Source: Todiramphus chloris collaris (lineage: Eukaryota > Chordata > Aves > Coraciiformes > Alcedinidae). Taken from it: 64,000 bases of DNA. Position numbers and translations under genes: made by a program. Shown in pieces: positions 23,794-37,929 of this stretch (the first letter of the stretch is position 1; each line of letters opens with the position of its first letter). Location: the NCBI GenBank assembly GCA_025345505.1, contig JANVCC010000040.1:13918023-13982022 (forward strand), written 5' to 3'. The notes under the pieces were generated by a model. The model was given only the letters and a program-made list of their open reading frames with translations, did not search any database and had not been told where the DNA came from.

Positions 23794-26700
23794 CTACAAA
23801 AAAAAAAAGAAGAAACACCCCAAGCTAACAAAGAGCAGCAACAAAGAGGTAATAGAGCAGTGAACTCATACACTTGATGAGCTTAAAAGCAAGGGGAATT
23901 TTACCTGGCACATTAAAAATCTTCAGGTGGTCAACTCTTGCTTGGGTGCCCAACCACCACTGAAGATCACAGGCACTGGCTAGAGCTCTGTAACAGTAAA
24001 CATGGCAGAAAATGAACAATGAACAATAGCTACCATTTTTGTTTGTTTGTTTTTCTCAAGATTTTTATGTATTATAGTCTTTTGATCATGGATACCAAAT
24101 TGCACTTAAAGTTATGTTAAAAAGTTATGATTTAAAAATCATTATTTGGGTTTTTTTTTTCAGTTGGGGGAAGGATTTATTTTAATCTAATTAATTAGAA
24201 CAAGGTTAATAGATGTGGGTTTTAGGCAAAGCATCATTTGGATAAAACCATTAATTGCTGCAGTGTAGCATACATATGTAAGACCACTTTGTTAGAGTAC
24301 TCCCAACACTGTGGCAGCGCTGAGCACCTCTGCCCTTCTGCAGGGCAAATCCCCAGGGGGAGCAAGGCTCAGATCACCTGGAGGTGGAGGTACAGCTCCC
24401 AAGATTCTCACTTGCACTGAAGGTATCTATATCAGGCTGCAGTGGCTGCAGGCCATGGTACTGTCCTGGGGCTACCAGCCAGCACAGCTGCTGGAGGAGC
24501 CACAAGTGACACAGATGACCCGTGGGTTGATTCTGTCAACTGCAGAAAACCTGGTGGGGTCTATGTTGTTATTCTTGCCCTGTGAAATAGAGGATTAATT
24601 TGCTGGGAAAAGTTTTCTTCATGCCAAGCAGAGCAATTGCTGAAAACTGGTAAAATGGAGGAGACTGGGATGTCAAAACTCACACAAGAACTCTCTTGTC
24701 ATTAGAATGAGAAGCACAGAGTTTTACTGATGCTTGAGGATGGAAGATGTGTACATACATAGGTACAAAGACAGGCTTAAGGAAGAGTAAAGCATTTGGA
24801 AAAAGGGCAGAAAATAGCTGGAACTCTGCTTAGAAATTGCTTGTAGTGTTCATTGTCTGTTGTTCTGGCAAGGGCAGTTGCCTGAACATCATTGCTTTGT
24901 CCCCTGATTGTTCAGAGGGCAACCCAGAGATAGGGAATAAATGTGGAGACAATAGCAAAACACTGCAGTCCTTTTTCTGAGGCTGTTCTGTTGTAAGTAT
25001 TCCTTAGCAAGGGCACTACAAAAAAAATCCAAACCAGTTCTCTCTTCCTTCCTGTCCTGAGAATCATAAAAAGTAGTTAGCTCGGCTCAGAAAGCTAGTT
25101 TTAAGCTAGTCATGAGAAAGAAGGATGGAAGTTTTTCAAAATGCAAATGTATTTTCAGCTACAAAGTCTCTTTTTACTTTTCTTAGCTCAGTAAACAGTC
25201 AGGTGTTTGTCAGTGAAACTATAAGCACTTCAACTTAAAGCTGAAGTGAAGGTTGCAGTTCTTTCTTAGTTTTCACTGTAGAATTTGGTGGTTAAGGTAG
25301 AGTGAAATTTCTAGATTATGTTCTTGCTTCTCTGTGAACCATAATGGAGATTACTCTGATGCTCTTTTGCTCTGAGCTATTCAGGTAAGTCTTTACTGGA
25401 GGAGTTAGAGGAATATAGTATCAGACTCAATCTGTGGAAACCTCATGTAAGAAAGAGGAACAGTGTCTGAGAGGTTGGTTCACTTCAGGGAAGGGAACCA
25501 CATACACATCAAACACATGCATATGTTCCTTGAAATACATGTAATGAAGACACGAGTTCTTGATATTGATCCGTATTTTTAGGACAACTTGTCTCTTCTT
25601 TTTAAGTGATTAGGGTTCTAATGTGAATTAATACCAAACTCTGACAAAAAGGGGAATATGAGGAGTCAGATGGTTCAGAAATTCAAGCCATTAAGGCTTC
25701 AGATTTGGCTGTTTGTCATCTTTCATCCTCCAGTAAATTGCTTCCAGGGCTCCAGTTGCTTCGTGTGCTCTCTGTCTTCATCCATTTGCCTGCTCTTTGA
25801 TTAGGGCAAAGCCTGTCTTCTGTAGTGTTGTGGAAATCCTTGCTCCTCCGGGGCTCTTGCCTAGGTGAGGAACTATAACCAAATAATAGTCATGTCAGAT
25901 CTGAAGGATTAATAGGGTCTTAGCTACTAATTTAAAGGGTGCCCATATGTTTAGAAAGTGAAAGATTAGGATACATCTGTTCTTTAGAAAAGTGCCTACA
26001 TTACAAAAAATGGAATTAGAGGTTTGGGTGGTAAATCTATAAGATAACCTGAATGATTTTGCAAGTAGAAAATACCATTTCTGCCATTCTTCTCTTCAGT
26101 AGCCTGGTCAAGTTAATTTGAGAAGACACAGGCCTGTCAGATACACTGTATGATGAGTCAGGCAGAAACATAAAGAAGTAGTCTGGGGGGTGGGGGAATA
26201 TTTTGCAGGATCTAGATCAGAAAATTGAGTTATTATTATGCAGTAATTGAAAAAGGTAAGCAAAACTGAATGTTCCTGCTGTCTGTACACTGTGCTGGAA
26301 GATATCTGGTTTGTAATGTTCAGCATTACCACAAAAATAGCACTTCGTGTCCTGAACCTAATTTCTCTCTTAAACTTCTGAAAGGCCAGTTAAATAGGGG
26401 CCTCGCTAACAAAATAACCCTTCCTCCTCCTCAAAGAGCAACAATAAGAACAAAAGCCATATATAGAACCAGAACCAGACAAGTTCTTGTATTTACCTTA
26501 AAACTAGCTAGATTTCTCTTCTTGAGTGTGTTGATTAGAATGCTGATGTAAAACCTTGCTGCTCTAAAGACTTGAATCCTTTTCCTAATTTTCAGCTTGG
26601 TAATCCATGGGCAACTTACTTTTTTCTTTTGCCAAATTTGTCCTTTCAAGAAGTTGCTCTTTCTAACAGAGGTTAGAGGATCTCAGTGTATTAAGATTAA

Positions 26701-29700
26701 GCAAATTATTTCCTAACCTGTTCTAAATCAGCTAGGGTAAATCTCATTTCTTGCTGTTTGTGTTCTCGATTATTCAAGTGGCCTTGGTTTTGCATCTGAG
26801 CTGTTGAAATTAATATTATTAGGCATGTCTTAGTACTACTGTGTTCTGGGAAGAGTAGTAGGCGTGATTTGGGGTTTTTTAACTCCTTAATATATCTTTA
26901 TGTATCTGTATATTACACTAGGATATATTCATCTTCATTCTGCATGACATCTGGAGCTCATGATCATTCTGTAATAAGCTACTAGCACCAATTCTTCCTT
27001 TCCTCAGTCTTGTTCAGACTCAAAACCACCAGAATACAGCAGAACTTGTTTCTAGTTGACCTGCAGTTGATTGACTTGTACCATCTCATCCTATTTCTCA
27101 GTTGTACTATTGAGTTGTACCATGTTAACTTATTTCTCTTCAAAGAAACAGCCCAATCTTCTTCATATTGCAGTACATCTTAACATTATATCATCAGTAA
27201 ATGTCATTGGGACCTTCTTATGACTGTGATCAAGTCTTTAATTAAATACTGCTTCTTACAACTTATCCTCTATTTTAAGTAAGTTTTAAATTGCTTTTCT
27301 CATATCTACAGAAATACATGAGAGCATAAACATCTTCATGTGTTACATCAAGACATTTTTTTGAACCTACTTATACTATTAGAAATATACTCACAATATG
27401 CAAATGAATGCAGTAGTGAGGAACGAAGCCGGTGACAGAGAATGTAGTAATTATTCTACTGCTACTAAAATATCTTTGTACCTCCTCAATGGTTCCTGAA
27501 GCAGGAATTGAATATTTATCTGCATCTTTTGGATGGTATACACTGAAAAGATATCCTTGGTAGGCAACAGACCGTGTCTATCTCAGGATGAAAAAATACT
27601 GTACAGATTTTGTTAAGCAGTATTGAATTTTAGCTTTCCTCCATCATTGGTTTAAGTGGCTCAGTTTTCACTTTTTGTCAGAGAATTTTACTGGTGCTAA
27701 GCTGTGTCAATTTTCCTTCACTGATGTATTACACTCAGCTCGATCTCTTATGCTGTAATTAAGTTGTCCATAGTTATTTCTACCATTAATAAATGCTAGG
27801 TAACAATCTGGTAATGTTTTACTAAACAACAATGCTCACTACTTTCTACTCTTTCTTTTTTTCTGTTCTGTGAAAGTGTTTAGTTTTCCCACAAACTCTT
27901 GCTATATCATGATATTTTTGTCTTAATTTTGTACTTTCTCATTTGTTTATAGGTAGGATTTTTGATGTTGTTTCTACTATGAAACAAAATGTCCTTGTAA
28001 AAGGGCAATCTACTTGGGATGATGACAACGATGATATCTTGGCTGTATTGAGGTCTATCAAGGGAAAGTTCCTGCTGCCTTCAGTGCCTGTGGGATTTTG
28101 CCCTAATTGAATAAGGTCCTTTGGATATGAACCACTATTACATTTTCATTGATGTTGTCTGATGTTATTGTTCTCCTCAATGTAATATTGTATTAATAGG
28201 GCTATTATAAATATATGGGTTTGACTTACTCTGAAAATGAAAAGCTTTGCTGATCTTTTCAGAGGGTTTTCAATTGATTCCTCTTGCTCGTTCTGCTTGC
28301 TTTTATTCTCTAATCTTTTTTCACTCCTTTGTGACATTTTAAAGCTGTTCTGAACTAAAAAGGAAGCATATACCAAACCATTCTATTGTTCTCTCTCCTG
28401 TTTTTCTAACACCTTGAAAACTAAATAAATCTTTGGGCCTATGGAATTTGCTTTGATCTCACTCCAAACTAGGAATACTGGTAACATCGATTTACAGCAC
28501 GTCTATAGCACTTTGGAAGATGTGCTGGCATCCTTTAGCACGTGGGATAGTTTTTAAGGTAGCCCTAGTTCCATTTTACAGATGTCAGCCCTCACTGTGT
28601 CTCTTTAAATAGCCCATTAGAGTCCCCTAATTGGAAAATTTGCAGCTCTCAGCTGCTTCTGTGCATGCATAATGCAGAAAGAAATCAGATATCTCGTGTG
28701 CCCTGTGGCTCAGAAACTTTTCCATTCAATTAATAAGCACTGAAGGAGATTACAAGATTATACAACAAGCTTTTAATAGATGAGAAAGACTTATGATATA
28801 GATTATTGACAGAGCCAAGCATTATTCTGAAGTAATGTATCTTTGTTATTTATTGAGACGTAGAAAGAATATCCTTTGTTGTTGCCACATAGCTGATCTG
28901 CTGCAGTCATATACTTGCAGATTTGCATATTCATGCGTATATTTAAGAAAATGTGCATACATTACTTCTCCTTTTAACTAGGAATAACTGTTAACTGGGT
29001 TTATTCCTCCACCATCAGGAATGGGATATAGTTTGATATTGGATTTGAAGTTTGCCGTTACTCCTCAGTTTTCACTTAGAGCTCTTGGTTTTAGGTTGTC
29101 TGATGGCGTTATTAATCCATGGGAGGCAGGCCTCCTGAATACAGTTCTCATGTGACCAAAGTATGACTCAAACGTTCAGTCACATTTAAATGCTCTCTCT
29201 CCAGTGCAGTGATTGAAAAAGGTCTGGTTTTCATGGCATAGATACTTAAAAAGTCTCCCACACTTTATGGAACTACAGACAAAATTTCTTTTCTGTATAC
29301 CTTGTAAACTCAGTATTTCAGGAATTTGATGTCAGGTAGTATTTCTTAGCATGAGGCTGTTACCTAGACTGAGCCCAGGAAGGAACCAGTGCCATAAGGT
29401 GAGAGCAGCTGAGAGCCAGAGGTCAATATCCACCTCTTCTAACTGATATCATAATGGTTACTGGTGTAAGAAGAAAGGCAGGAAAACAGGAAAACAGGTG
29501 AAGAGTCAAGAGACTGTGTAAATGAAGGAAGCATGGAAAGTGAACTAGGAGATCAGGAAGAGAGAAACAAGAGTTGATATGCATTGTGGTAAGGCTGGTT
29601 TGCTGCTGTGGGGACTTTTCAGTCCTTGCAGAAATTGTACCAGGGAACATTTGAGCTCAGAGGTATCTGCTGTAACCTACATTCAGTCCACGTTAGATTG

Positions 29701-32700
29701 AGATGGAGTGAATTTGTTTAGATTCTTCAGTTTGAGCTCCCTAAAATGGTTTGTTGTGTTCTGGAAGGACTGCTTTTCTCTCGGGTAGACATAGGGTAAT
29801 TCTTGAGGTATTTCCACCAGAGAGAATGACTTGTAAGAGACTTTGGTGAAAATAAAATCAAATAAGTCTAGGAATGGGTATGAACTCTTTAGTAAGCCTT
29901 TGAACAACCTTATTAAAAGCCTTCTGTTACTCTTCTATCTTGGGACTTTAGATTGGGGTGTCAGGGATTTAATCACATTGCACTTTTTTTTAATGTATGC
30001 CAGTAAGATTCTACTTGTCTTAATAGACAGCTTTCAACCCAACAACTCCTGGATTGCAGGGGTAGCATGAATCAAGGGCAAAGGACGTGGAGATAACAGT
30101 GTGTGTTCAGGCAAATGCAAGGGGAGGAGAAAGTTCAGCTCTGTGCGGCGATTGGTTTTCTTATTGCTCTGTGATGTTCATCCCTAACTTCTCTGACCTT
30201 AGCACAACTCTGTATCTTTGAATTTGTGATATTGGGTGGATTTTTTCAGAAAGTATTAAATCCTTTTACTGGAAGTGCTGTTCCAATAAAAAAACCCATC
30301 TAATATGTGCTACTTGACCAAAAATTTCTAATTGATGATTTTGCAAGAAAGTTGTCATCTGGTTTAATTTATCTCAGCCAGTGAAATAAAAAGCAATCAA
30401 TAACAAAAGGTAAAATAAATTACCAGTAATAGGTGTATCTGATTGTTTAAATGAAGCATACCATATGCATTACTCTACCTAACAGCGTGTGAAATGCACT
30501 TCAGATACGCTCTTGGTGCTAGTTTACTAAACTCTAACGCATAGCGGAGTGAACAAGATGACTTTAGTGGCCAACATTATTTAATCTAAGAATCTCTTTT
30601 AAAAAAAATTAAGAATTCCTTTGCTGCTTTGTGATAATTGGGACCGCAGATTTCATTATTTTTAAATTGTCTTACATGAGAGGAATTTTGGCAGTGAGAA
30701 CTTACCTAGAGAATTCTTTTCAGACAAGGACTAGAGATCAATATAAATGCGTGGGGATTAGGTGTTCTTAACAAGCAATCAATTGGTAACAAAAATAACC
30801 CATGGTGAGCATCCCAGCAGGATCCTATGAAGGGATTATCAGTCTTTGAAAAACTGGGACTAAGTGGAACTTGTATACCACCAAATTGGTTGATTTAAAG
30901 TATCATCTCTCTTGGAAACCTTTGTTCAGTTGTGGGAGGAATAGTAGAGTTTATTGTAAGTTGTGTTTTGGGAAGAGACGGAGCCGTTTCACCTCCACTG
31001 TTCTTGCAGAGCATGCTATTGCCAATTAAAGAAGTTTGCTTTTAGAAGAGAATAAAAGAAGTTGCTCCAAGAAGCTTGGCAAAGCAAGTATATATACCAC
31101 TATTTTCCTCTGCTAGGATAAACCACAGAAGACCATTTTCACCTTTGCTGAATCACACCCAGGACATGAAAGTGGAATAATTCTAAAAGCTTTTACTACA
31201 CTTCATGAAAATCTAATTTGGTGGGCTCTTTAGAAGCCCATTTTCCCATTTTTGGTCAGTATGTTTTGGTTGTTTTACTATTTTGTCAATGTCTAGAAAA
31301 AAAGTTTCTTGACTGCATTTCGACATAATTGGCCAAATCATCCAGAATGAAAAGTAAAGATGAAACTTTATATGCTTCAGAAAGCCTTCAAAGATATTCT
31401 TTTGTCATATAAAACTTCTTTTTCTACAGAACTCACCATCTGCTTACAAATATCTACTGAGAATCTTGCTACAATGGGAAATCTGCCTCCCAAAAGAGAT
31501 GTTTAATATTTTTTATATTCTATTTTTCAGTGTCTTCTGCTTCTAAGAATAACTGCATATTAGGCTTCTGGGCTTTAACTAAATACATACCATAGTACTG
31601 GAGAATGACAAGGTTGGAGAATGAGCAGTCCTTTGGAAAAAAAAAAAAGACTTTTTTTGGGTAGACTTTTCCTTGACAAGCTTTTTAGTTCTTAAAAGAA
31701 CAAACAGTCCTTAAGGTTAAACTCTTTTACTTGCAGTTCTTGGGTATAGTTTTCTATGCTCTTATTTGTCCTTGAGAACCATTAGAGGCTAGAACATTTT
31801 TATCTTTTGATTCTTCAGCATAAGTATAAATAGTTATCTTCACATATCGGTAAAATATTCCTAATATATATAAAGATATTTAACCTCAGCCATGACTTTA
31901 CTTTTATTAATGCATATTATTTGCATAGGAGCAATACCCATGAGCTACAGGCATGGCCTACATTTTACACAGAATTAGAAGTAGAAAAGGAGAGATTTTA
32001 TATGACTTTTATGATGAAGATCATGCTGAGAGTCAGCAGGTGGACCAAGGAAGATGAAGAAATTGGAGACTGATAAAATTTTGTCAGTGTGGTAAATGGT
32101 GTTCTCAACACACCACCCGGTCAGCTGGTTTATGTATTGGTTTTGAGGATGCTAGAACAAAAAGTAGCTTTTCAAAGACAAGCTTTCAGGTAATTGCAGG
32201 CAACTCCTTCGAGCATAGTTTACAGAAAAAGCCATTCCATCTGAAATTATTCCTTCTCAAAATTTAATGAGCAGGAGATGGGAGTTGATGCCATTGGCTT
32301 CTCTGAGTCAGCATCTTGTCAGTGAGCCAATTCATTAACCTCTTCCAGTTGAGGGGAAAGGTCTTCTTGACTTTCATGTAGAGGTGGCTCTTTGTCATCT
32401 TGAGTGACAAAGAATTGGACACCTTGAATTACACACCATTAATCTCATTGAGAAGAGGGTAAGAAGAAACTCAGGCTGTTTCTTGACACTGAGTGTTAGA
32501 TGGAAGTGACTTCAGTGTGGAGGCCTGACACACATAAGTAAATTCCACTGACTTCACATTTGAAGACCACAGAGTTCTATGTGAAGTGAAGTTGTCAGAA
32601 TCGTGCTATTTGTAGATTTGGAAGACAATTTATGCCTCGATATCATTAGTGCTTTAATTACCTCCATAAGCATGATGCTTAGTGGCATTTCTCTTTCAAG

Positions 32701-35306
32701 TCCTAATTGGCCTTCTCTGTCTAATGAGTATGTGAAGGTTTGGCTTGTGGCTTACTATCCTACTCGTTAGTATGAATGATAGGGCAACTGTATAAAGTTT
32801 CCAGTTTGACACTGTGACATAATTATTTATGAAAGGGCCTTGGCCCAGAAATGGAAATAATGGTAATTACATTTAATCTTTTCAAGGTTTATACACCTTT
32901 TTTTCAGTGAAACAGATGCCTACAGGACTCTAATTACTGAGAGGGAAACTGCAATACACTACCAGATAGCCTTGTTGAAAACATATCAACCTAACAATAA
33001 ATTTTTTTTTATATCCTTGATATCATTAATTTTCTTCCTGTGTGTATATTTCACGTGCTTGTCTTCCTGTCATACGCATATTTTATAAGCACATTTATTG
33101 CTCACTTGTAACAGCTTCCAAAGATTGATAGGAGGACTACATAAAGCTGCTTGTTTCACACCTCTACTTGTAGCGACTGCTGATTTTTCTGCACTAGAAA
33201 GGGCACAGGCACTGCTCGGTACCCGTGTGCCTCACAAGCATGAGTTTAGAGGTTAGCACAAAGGCAACTGTAAGTTCACAGCAATTAGCAATGTCCTGAT
33301 GGTTTCTGTGTACTGCGTGAGAAAGTCTCCATTGGTTAGTTGGCTCCTCTTTCCTGATAAATTCTGCTAGAACAATATCTACAGTAGGTGTCAAAATAGG
33401 CATTTTCTTTTGTAATTTCATTATCAGATGATCTGTTGTTGAAATGGACTTGGAAAAAGTAAAACTGTTTAATGGGACATGATTGCCTTTTTGGAAAGGA
33501 CAGTATTGATGCTCGACTTTGTAGTTTCTTAGAGGTTTAAGCAAAGTTTGGGCAAACTCATGATGAACAAACTTTTGTGCTCTCAACAGTAAGTGTGGTG
33601 AAATGGCCTTGGTTCAGGCTGTGGCTAAGCTGCAGAGCTGCCTGGTTTTACAGCATTGCTCTCCTCACTGTTTAGGTTGGAATGGTATCTGCAGCAGCAT
33701 TAAATCTGAGAGTCATTGCTAAGAGTTTCTTTCTAGTGTACAGGCAATGGTCCTGTGCTCTGGGAGATGAGGCTGCAGATCCCAGTGCAGAGCTGGCAAT
33801 ATGGGAATGAGGTCAATGTTTCCATCCTGTTCCCTGTGAGACAGTGCTGTTGTCCCATGAATGTCACCATGTCACCTGGATTTGTGGTGAAGAAAGAACT
33901 GTAAGTTTCCCTGTAGAAGTGTTTGAATGATGACTGAGTACACGGGTTTGGAAACTGATTTATATACAGCACAGGTAGCATTTAATGATTTCTGTTGTCA
34001 GCTGCCATCCAATAATTTAACATCTTTAACAGTGATTTTTATTTAAATTTCAGTATAAATCTTTGATTTTGGTGTAAATGTTGGCCTGCACTGCTGGCAA
34101 GGCAAGGAGGTAACAAACAAATGGGTGAAGAGCTGTACTGATTGAATCTTAGGGAACTCTGAGTGTCATTTCACCAGGTTACAACTGTGCTGAGGGATAT
34201 TCTTTGTTCACTGGCAGCATGTGGGTGATAAAATGGAAAGCAAGGGGTCAAGAGCAGAAAACAAGAATACACAGGTATAAACACTGTGACTACATGCCAC
34301 TGTTTTTGCTGTTGGCACTTAGCTTTTCTAAGGAAGTACAGAAGAACTTAATGAAGGGAAACATTTTCACGATTACTCTGATTCCCCAAAAGGAAAATGT
34401 CCTTGTCAGCACCAGACAAACTTGTCTCTTTGAGACTTTGAACCTCTCTTATGTCAAATGCATTTTAAGGTATTAAAACAAATCCAGTGTATATCTTGCC
34501 TTGGTAATGTATTTTTAGTACAGATGTCACAAGGAATGACACCGTTCCTGAACAGGGATGGTTTGATCACTCCCTCTAGGGTCATGTTTTGTACTTTACT
34601 ACTGATGCTCCCTGCCCCGATGCTCAGAGAACCGTGTATCTCTTGTTTTCATGCAGTTACCCCAAACTGCAGATAGAGCAAGCTCATTCATCTTTTTGCT
34701 GTGGTATTCTACAGAATATTCCATAGAAACTACAAGATTCTTCAGAACCTTGTACAAAGTCTTTGTTCGGTTGCTGAACTGTAGCCCAATGTGACTTTGG
34801 TGACTAGAGTTACAGTTTTCATTTTGAACAGTATTTAAGAAAACGATTCAGAAAAGAGTTAATGGTAGAGATTATTAGGCTTTTTATTTCTCCATAAACC
34901 TGAGTCACAGTAAAAGGAATGCTTTGGATATAACATTTTTATCCTTATCCATTAATAGTGTCAGTAGTAGTGTTTTAAATCCTGTTTTTATGAGTGGAAT
35001 ATTATGAAGGAGAACGACTTCTTAAGTAAAGAAACCTACTTCATTGGTCAAGTTATGATCTCTTCTTCATGCTTCTCTTCTGTGGTTTGCTTTAGTTGAT
35101 TGACTTTTTAAATGTTTTAAATGTAAAGAGCTTAGTTCAGCAGTTCCTTATAGCAAGGCAGGTAAACAGGGAAGGTGCTGAGTGTGGGATACTTGTGTCA
35201 CGAGGATAAAGCCCACTCATGACAAAATGGAGCCATGCTGAGTAGGCCTGAAAGCTTAAATAGCTAATTGTAAATGTGGATATTCAGTATTCTGGTGGAA
35301 ATGGTG
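23794..35306. other. Gene-free stretch with CNE-like segments
   Basis: No gene, RNA or recognisable transposon is seen in about 11.5 kb. A GC-richer patch at 24310-24540 lacks recognisable content. Segments at about 28440-28980, 30400-30850 and 32640-33000 are rich in TAATTA cores and octamer-like words (for example ATTTGCAT at 28921-28928) and nearly free of simple repeats; they are candidate conserved non-coding elements. A TAATTAATTA site lies at 24188-24197. The 130-codon - strand frame at 33194-33586 has no recognisable domain. Confidence 0.5.
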
Positions 35307-35373
35307 GGGATTTTTTTTGGTGGTTTGGGGTTTTTTTTGGTTTTTTTTTTTGGTTTGTTTTTTTTTTTTGGTG
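35307..35373. repeat. G/T-rich low-complexity tract
   Basis: About 67 bases consist almost entirely of T runs separated by GG or GGGG. On the other strand this is an A/C tract. There is no strict period. Such strand-asymmetric tracts are common in bird introns and intergenic DNA. Confidence 0.88.
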
Positions 35374-37717
35374 CTAATTGGGCATCTTTGGGTTTGTTAG
35401 TATTAATGAAATAGAAGTTTCTTTTTTCAAGCCTTAGCTACTTTAAAGTATTTGCGCTATTAATTTTTGGCTTTATCTGAAGGAGTATCAGGCTGAATCA
35501 AATATTTATTAGCATGCTTACAGCCCAAGTTGGATCCTCAGCTCTTCAGAGCTACCTTAATAAGAAAAAAGAGGATATGTAACTGTCCTAGAAACAGACA
35601 TTGCTCCTGCTACAGTAAGCTGTGTTATGTTAAAGACTGCAGAATTCGACTGTTCTTGGCTCATGTTTCTTGGGTGTTACAGGGGTTAATAGTGTCCTGT
35701 TGAAACATGTGACTGAACTATATGCTGTGGGATAGTCCATTCAAATGGCATATGAATTTGCAGTTTTCTTGAACATAGCTATGTAGGTTTCTACTTCTAA
35801 CTACATGAACAGAATGAAAATAATATTCCATTGTATTTTCCCAACACTATATGAATTGTTGAAGTTAGTAATATATATGTCTTATTTGTGAAGTATTTAC
35901 AATAATTAGTTTTTTAAAACTAGGTATAATCTTTGTATTCATGAACTGGAAGGAGACCAAGGAGACCAACTGGAGTAGCACAGCTTATGAGGCAGTTTTT
36001 TTCCTTTAGCCTGAATTCAGATCTGTATGGGCATAATCAGTTTGCCTGACTGCAGTCAAAATCCTGATGAAATCATTGGAAGTGGCATGAGTGTATAAGA
36101 TGTCTAAAGGAGTTAAAATGCATAAAGTTGGTATTATTACATAAATATTACAGTATAGGTTTGAAGGGATCCTTATACTGAATGAAAGATGTATAAAGCA
36201 ACATGCAGAACTGCTGGTGAGGCAGTTAGTGTTTTCAAGGAAATGAGACATATTCGTCCATGTTATTTATTTTTATGGAAAACTTGCCTGTTTATTTAAT
36301 TGTCACTTGCAGTACATTTCTGTTGTCCTTCTTTATGTATATATAAAACTGCAACTCCTTCCCAAATTACGTACTCTGTAGTAGGACTGCTGGTAAACTT
36401 GTAAGATGTCAAAAAAATCTTTTATGGGTGCATCTATGGATTTGGCTGAAAGCAAGTGTATTTTTATTACATGTTCTGGTTGAGAATTATCTGTGGTTCA
36501 GTTTTTTCCAAAATGCTGTTTTATAAACCCACCCAATCTCCTAAAGGAAAAGGAAGCTATGATGCTAAGTTGTCCTACTGCCATCACCATCTGGATAGAA
36601 AGATTATTGATATTTTTCCTATTACTCATGAAAATCTACAAATAACAAATGTATCCTTTGGAAAAAAGTGAAATAAATGACAGCGATAGTTAGCACACGG
36701 TAAAGAGAGCTGGGATGTTGCTTTCTGTGCTTTCAGTGTTAGTTCAGTTCTGTAGAAGATAAGATAGGGGTTTATTTTCTGTGAAATAAGAAAATTCAGG
36801 CATGATTGTGTGTGTGAGACTGGACAGGAAAAGCAAAGGAAAAAGGATAACTGATAGACACAGTGTATCCTTAAATACAGCATGTCACGTATGCAGCAGG
36901 AGACTTAATATTCATTCTTATTGTCTCAGATCTTTTTCACATGATGCAGCATTCTAATCCTTTGAAATAACACACCTTTCTAACAAAAAACTTGCAGAGG
37001 AAAATACACTGAAACCCTTTCCAAAAGCTTTCTTATTCTTTGAGGTACAATATGAACCTGACGCTGTACATTTGGAATTGATTCAGGGCTCCACAACATT
37101 TCCATAGTTACGACAATTTTCTGTATATTCTCTTGGGACAAGTTGCAATTTGTACGTATAGTATAGATGGTAAGTGTGGCCAGGTAAGCTCTGTTTATTT
37201 CCCGCGTTTGCAGAGCTACAAAGGATAACTTACCAAAGCCTATAGCTATGAACCAGAGAAGTGTATTTTCCCCTGCTGTTAGCAGAGCAAATTTAGAAAA
37301 CTAACCAGTAAGTTACTGTTCCTGCCATTGGATGGGAATGAGCTTGTCCCACATCACCCAAGTCTGAAGAACTGGAACTACACCTGACTATTAAAAAGCC
37401 TTACATAAAATACACAAAATCTGCTGTGTGTGGTCCAGCCCGAGGTTACCTGAACCAGTACCCTGTGGGCAACATGCAAAGGTCTGTGGAAGCAAATGGG
37501 AAGAGAGCAGGAGGGGATTGCTGAGTCCTTACACTGTCCTCCCATCTACAGGTGCTCTGTAGCTGAAAGGGACGTGGGGTGTCTGAATAGTTTGAAGTTT
37601 GATGATTTCTCCTTCATTAATTTGTCTCACTGTTTTGTTTCATTCAACATAACACATTACATGGCAGCTGGTGCCATATTAGAATTATTCTTATCCATGG
37701 TCATCATGACTTATAGA
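35374..37717. other. Gene-free stretch
   Basis: AT-rich unique sequence. Open frames are under 90 codons with no recognised domain. No repeats are recognised before the minisatellite that follows. Confidence 0.55.
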
Positions 37718-37929
37718 CCTTTCCATGGTTTCTGCCTGTTGTGTAGGAGCTGACTGTCCTTCTCACCCTTCTCCATGGTTTCTGCCTGTTGTGTAGGAGC
37801 TGACTGTCCTTCTCNNNNNNNNNNCTTCTCCATGGTTTCTGCCTGTTGTGTAGGAGCTGACTGTCCTTCTCCCCCTTCTCCATGGTTTCTGCCTGTTGTG
37901 TAGGAGCTGACTGTCCTCACCCTTCTCCG
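37718..37929. repeat. 50-bp minisatellite with an assembly gap
   Basis: The core CCATGGTTTCTGCCTGTTG starts at 37723, 37773, 37830 and 37880. Spacing is exactly 50 bases within each side of the gap and 57 across it, where 10 positions are N. At least four nearly identical units are visible, each continuing TGTAGGAGCTGACTGTCC. The last unit shows a small deletion before the array ends near 37929. High identity between units implies recent or ongoing homogenisation. The - strand frame through it is an artefact: a 50-base period is not a multiple of three. Confidence 0.95.
37815..37824. other. Assembly gap (10 N)
   Basis: Ten N interrupt the 50-bp minisatellite in mid-unit, and both sides are the same repeat. 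The real copy number is therefore unresolved, and the array may be considerably longer or slightly shorter than shown. Confidence 0.98.

Noticed and set aside
23612-23873. Periodic Phe/Cys/Leu-rich frames on the - strand
   Set aside because: They are produced by the 18-bp tandem repeat and run through an N gap.
33194-33586. 130-codon - strand frame
   Set aside because: The translation matches nothing I recognise, and there is no sign of exon boundaries or a conserved motif. Treated as chance.
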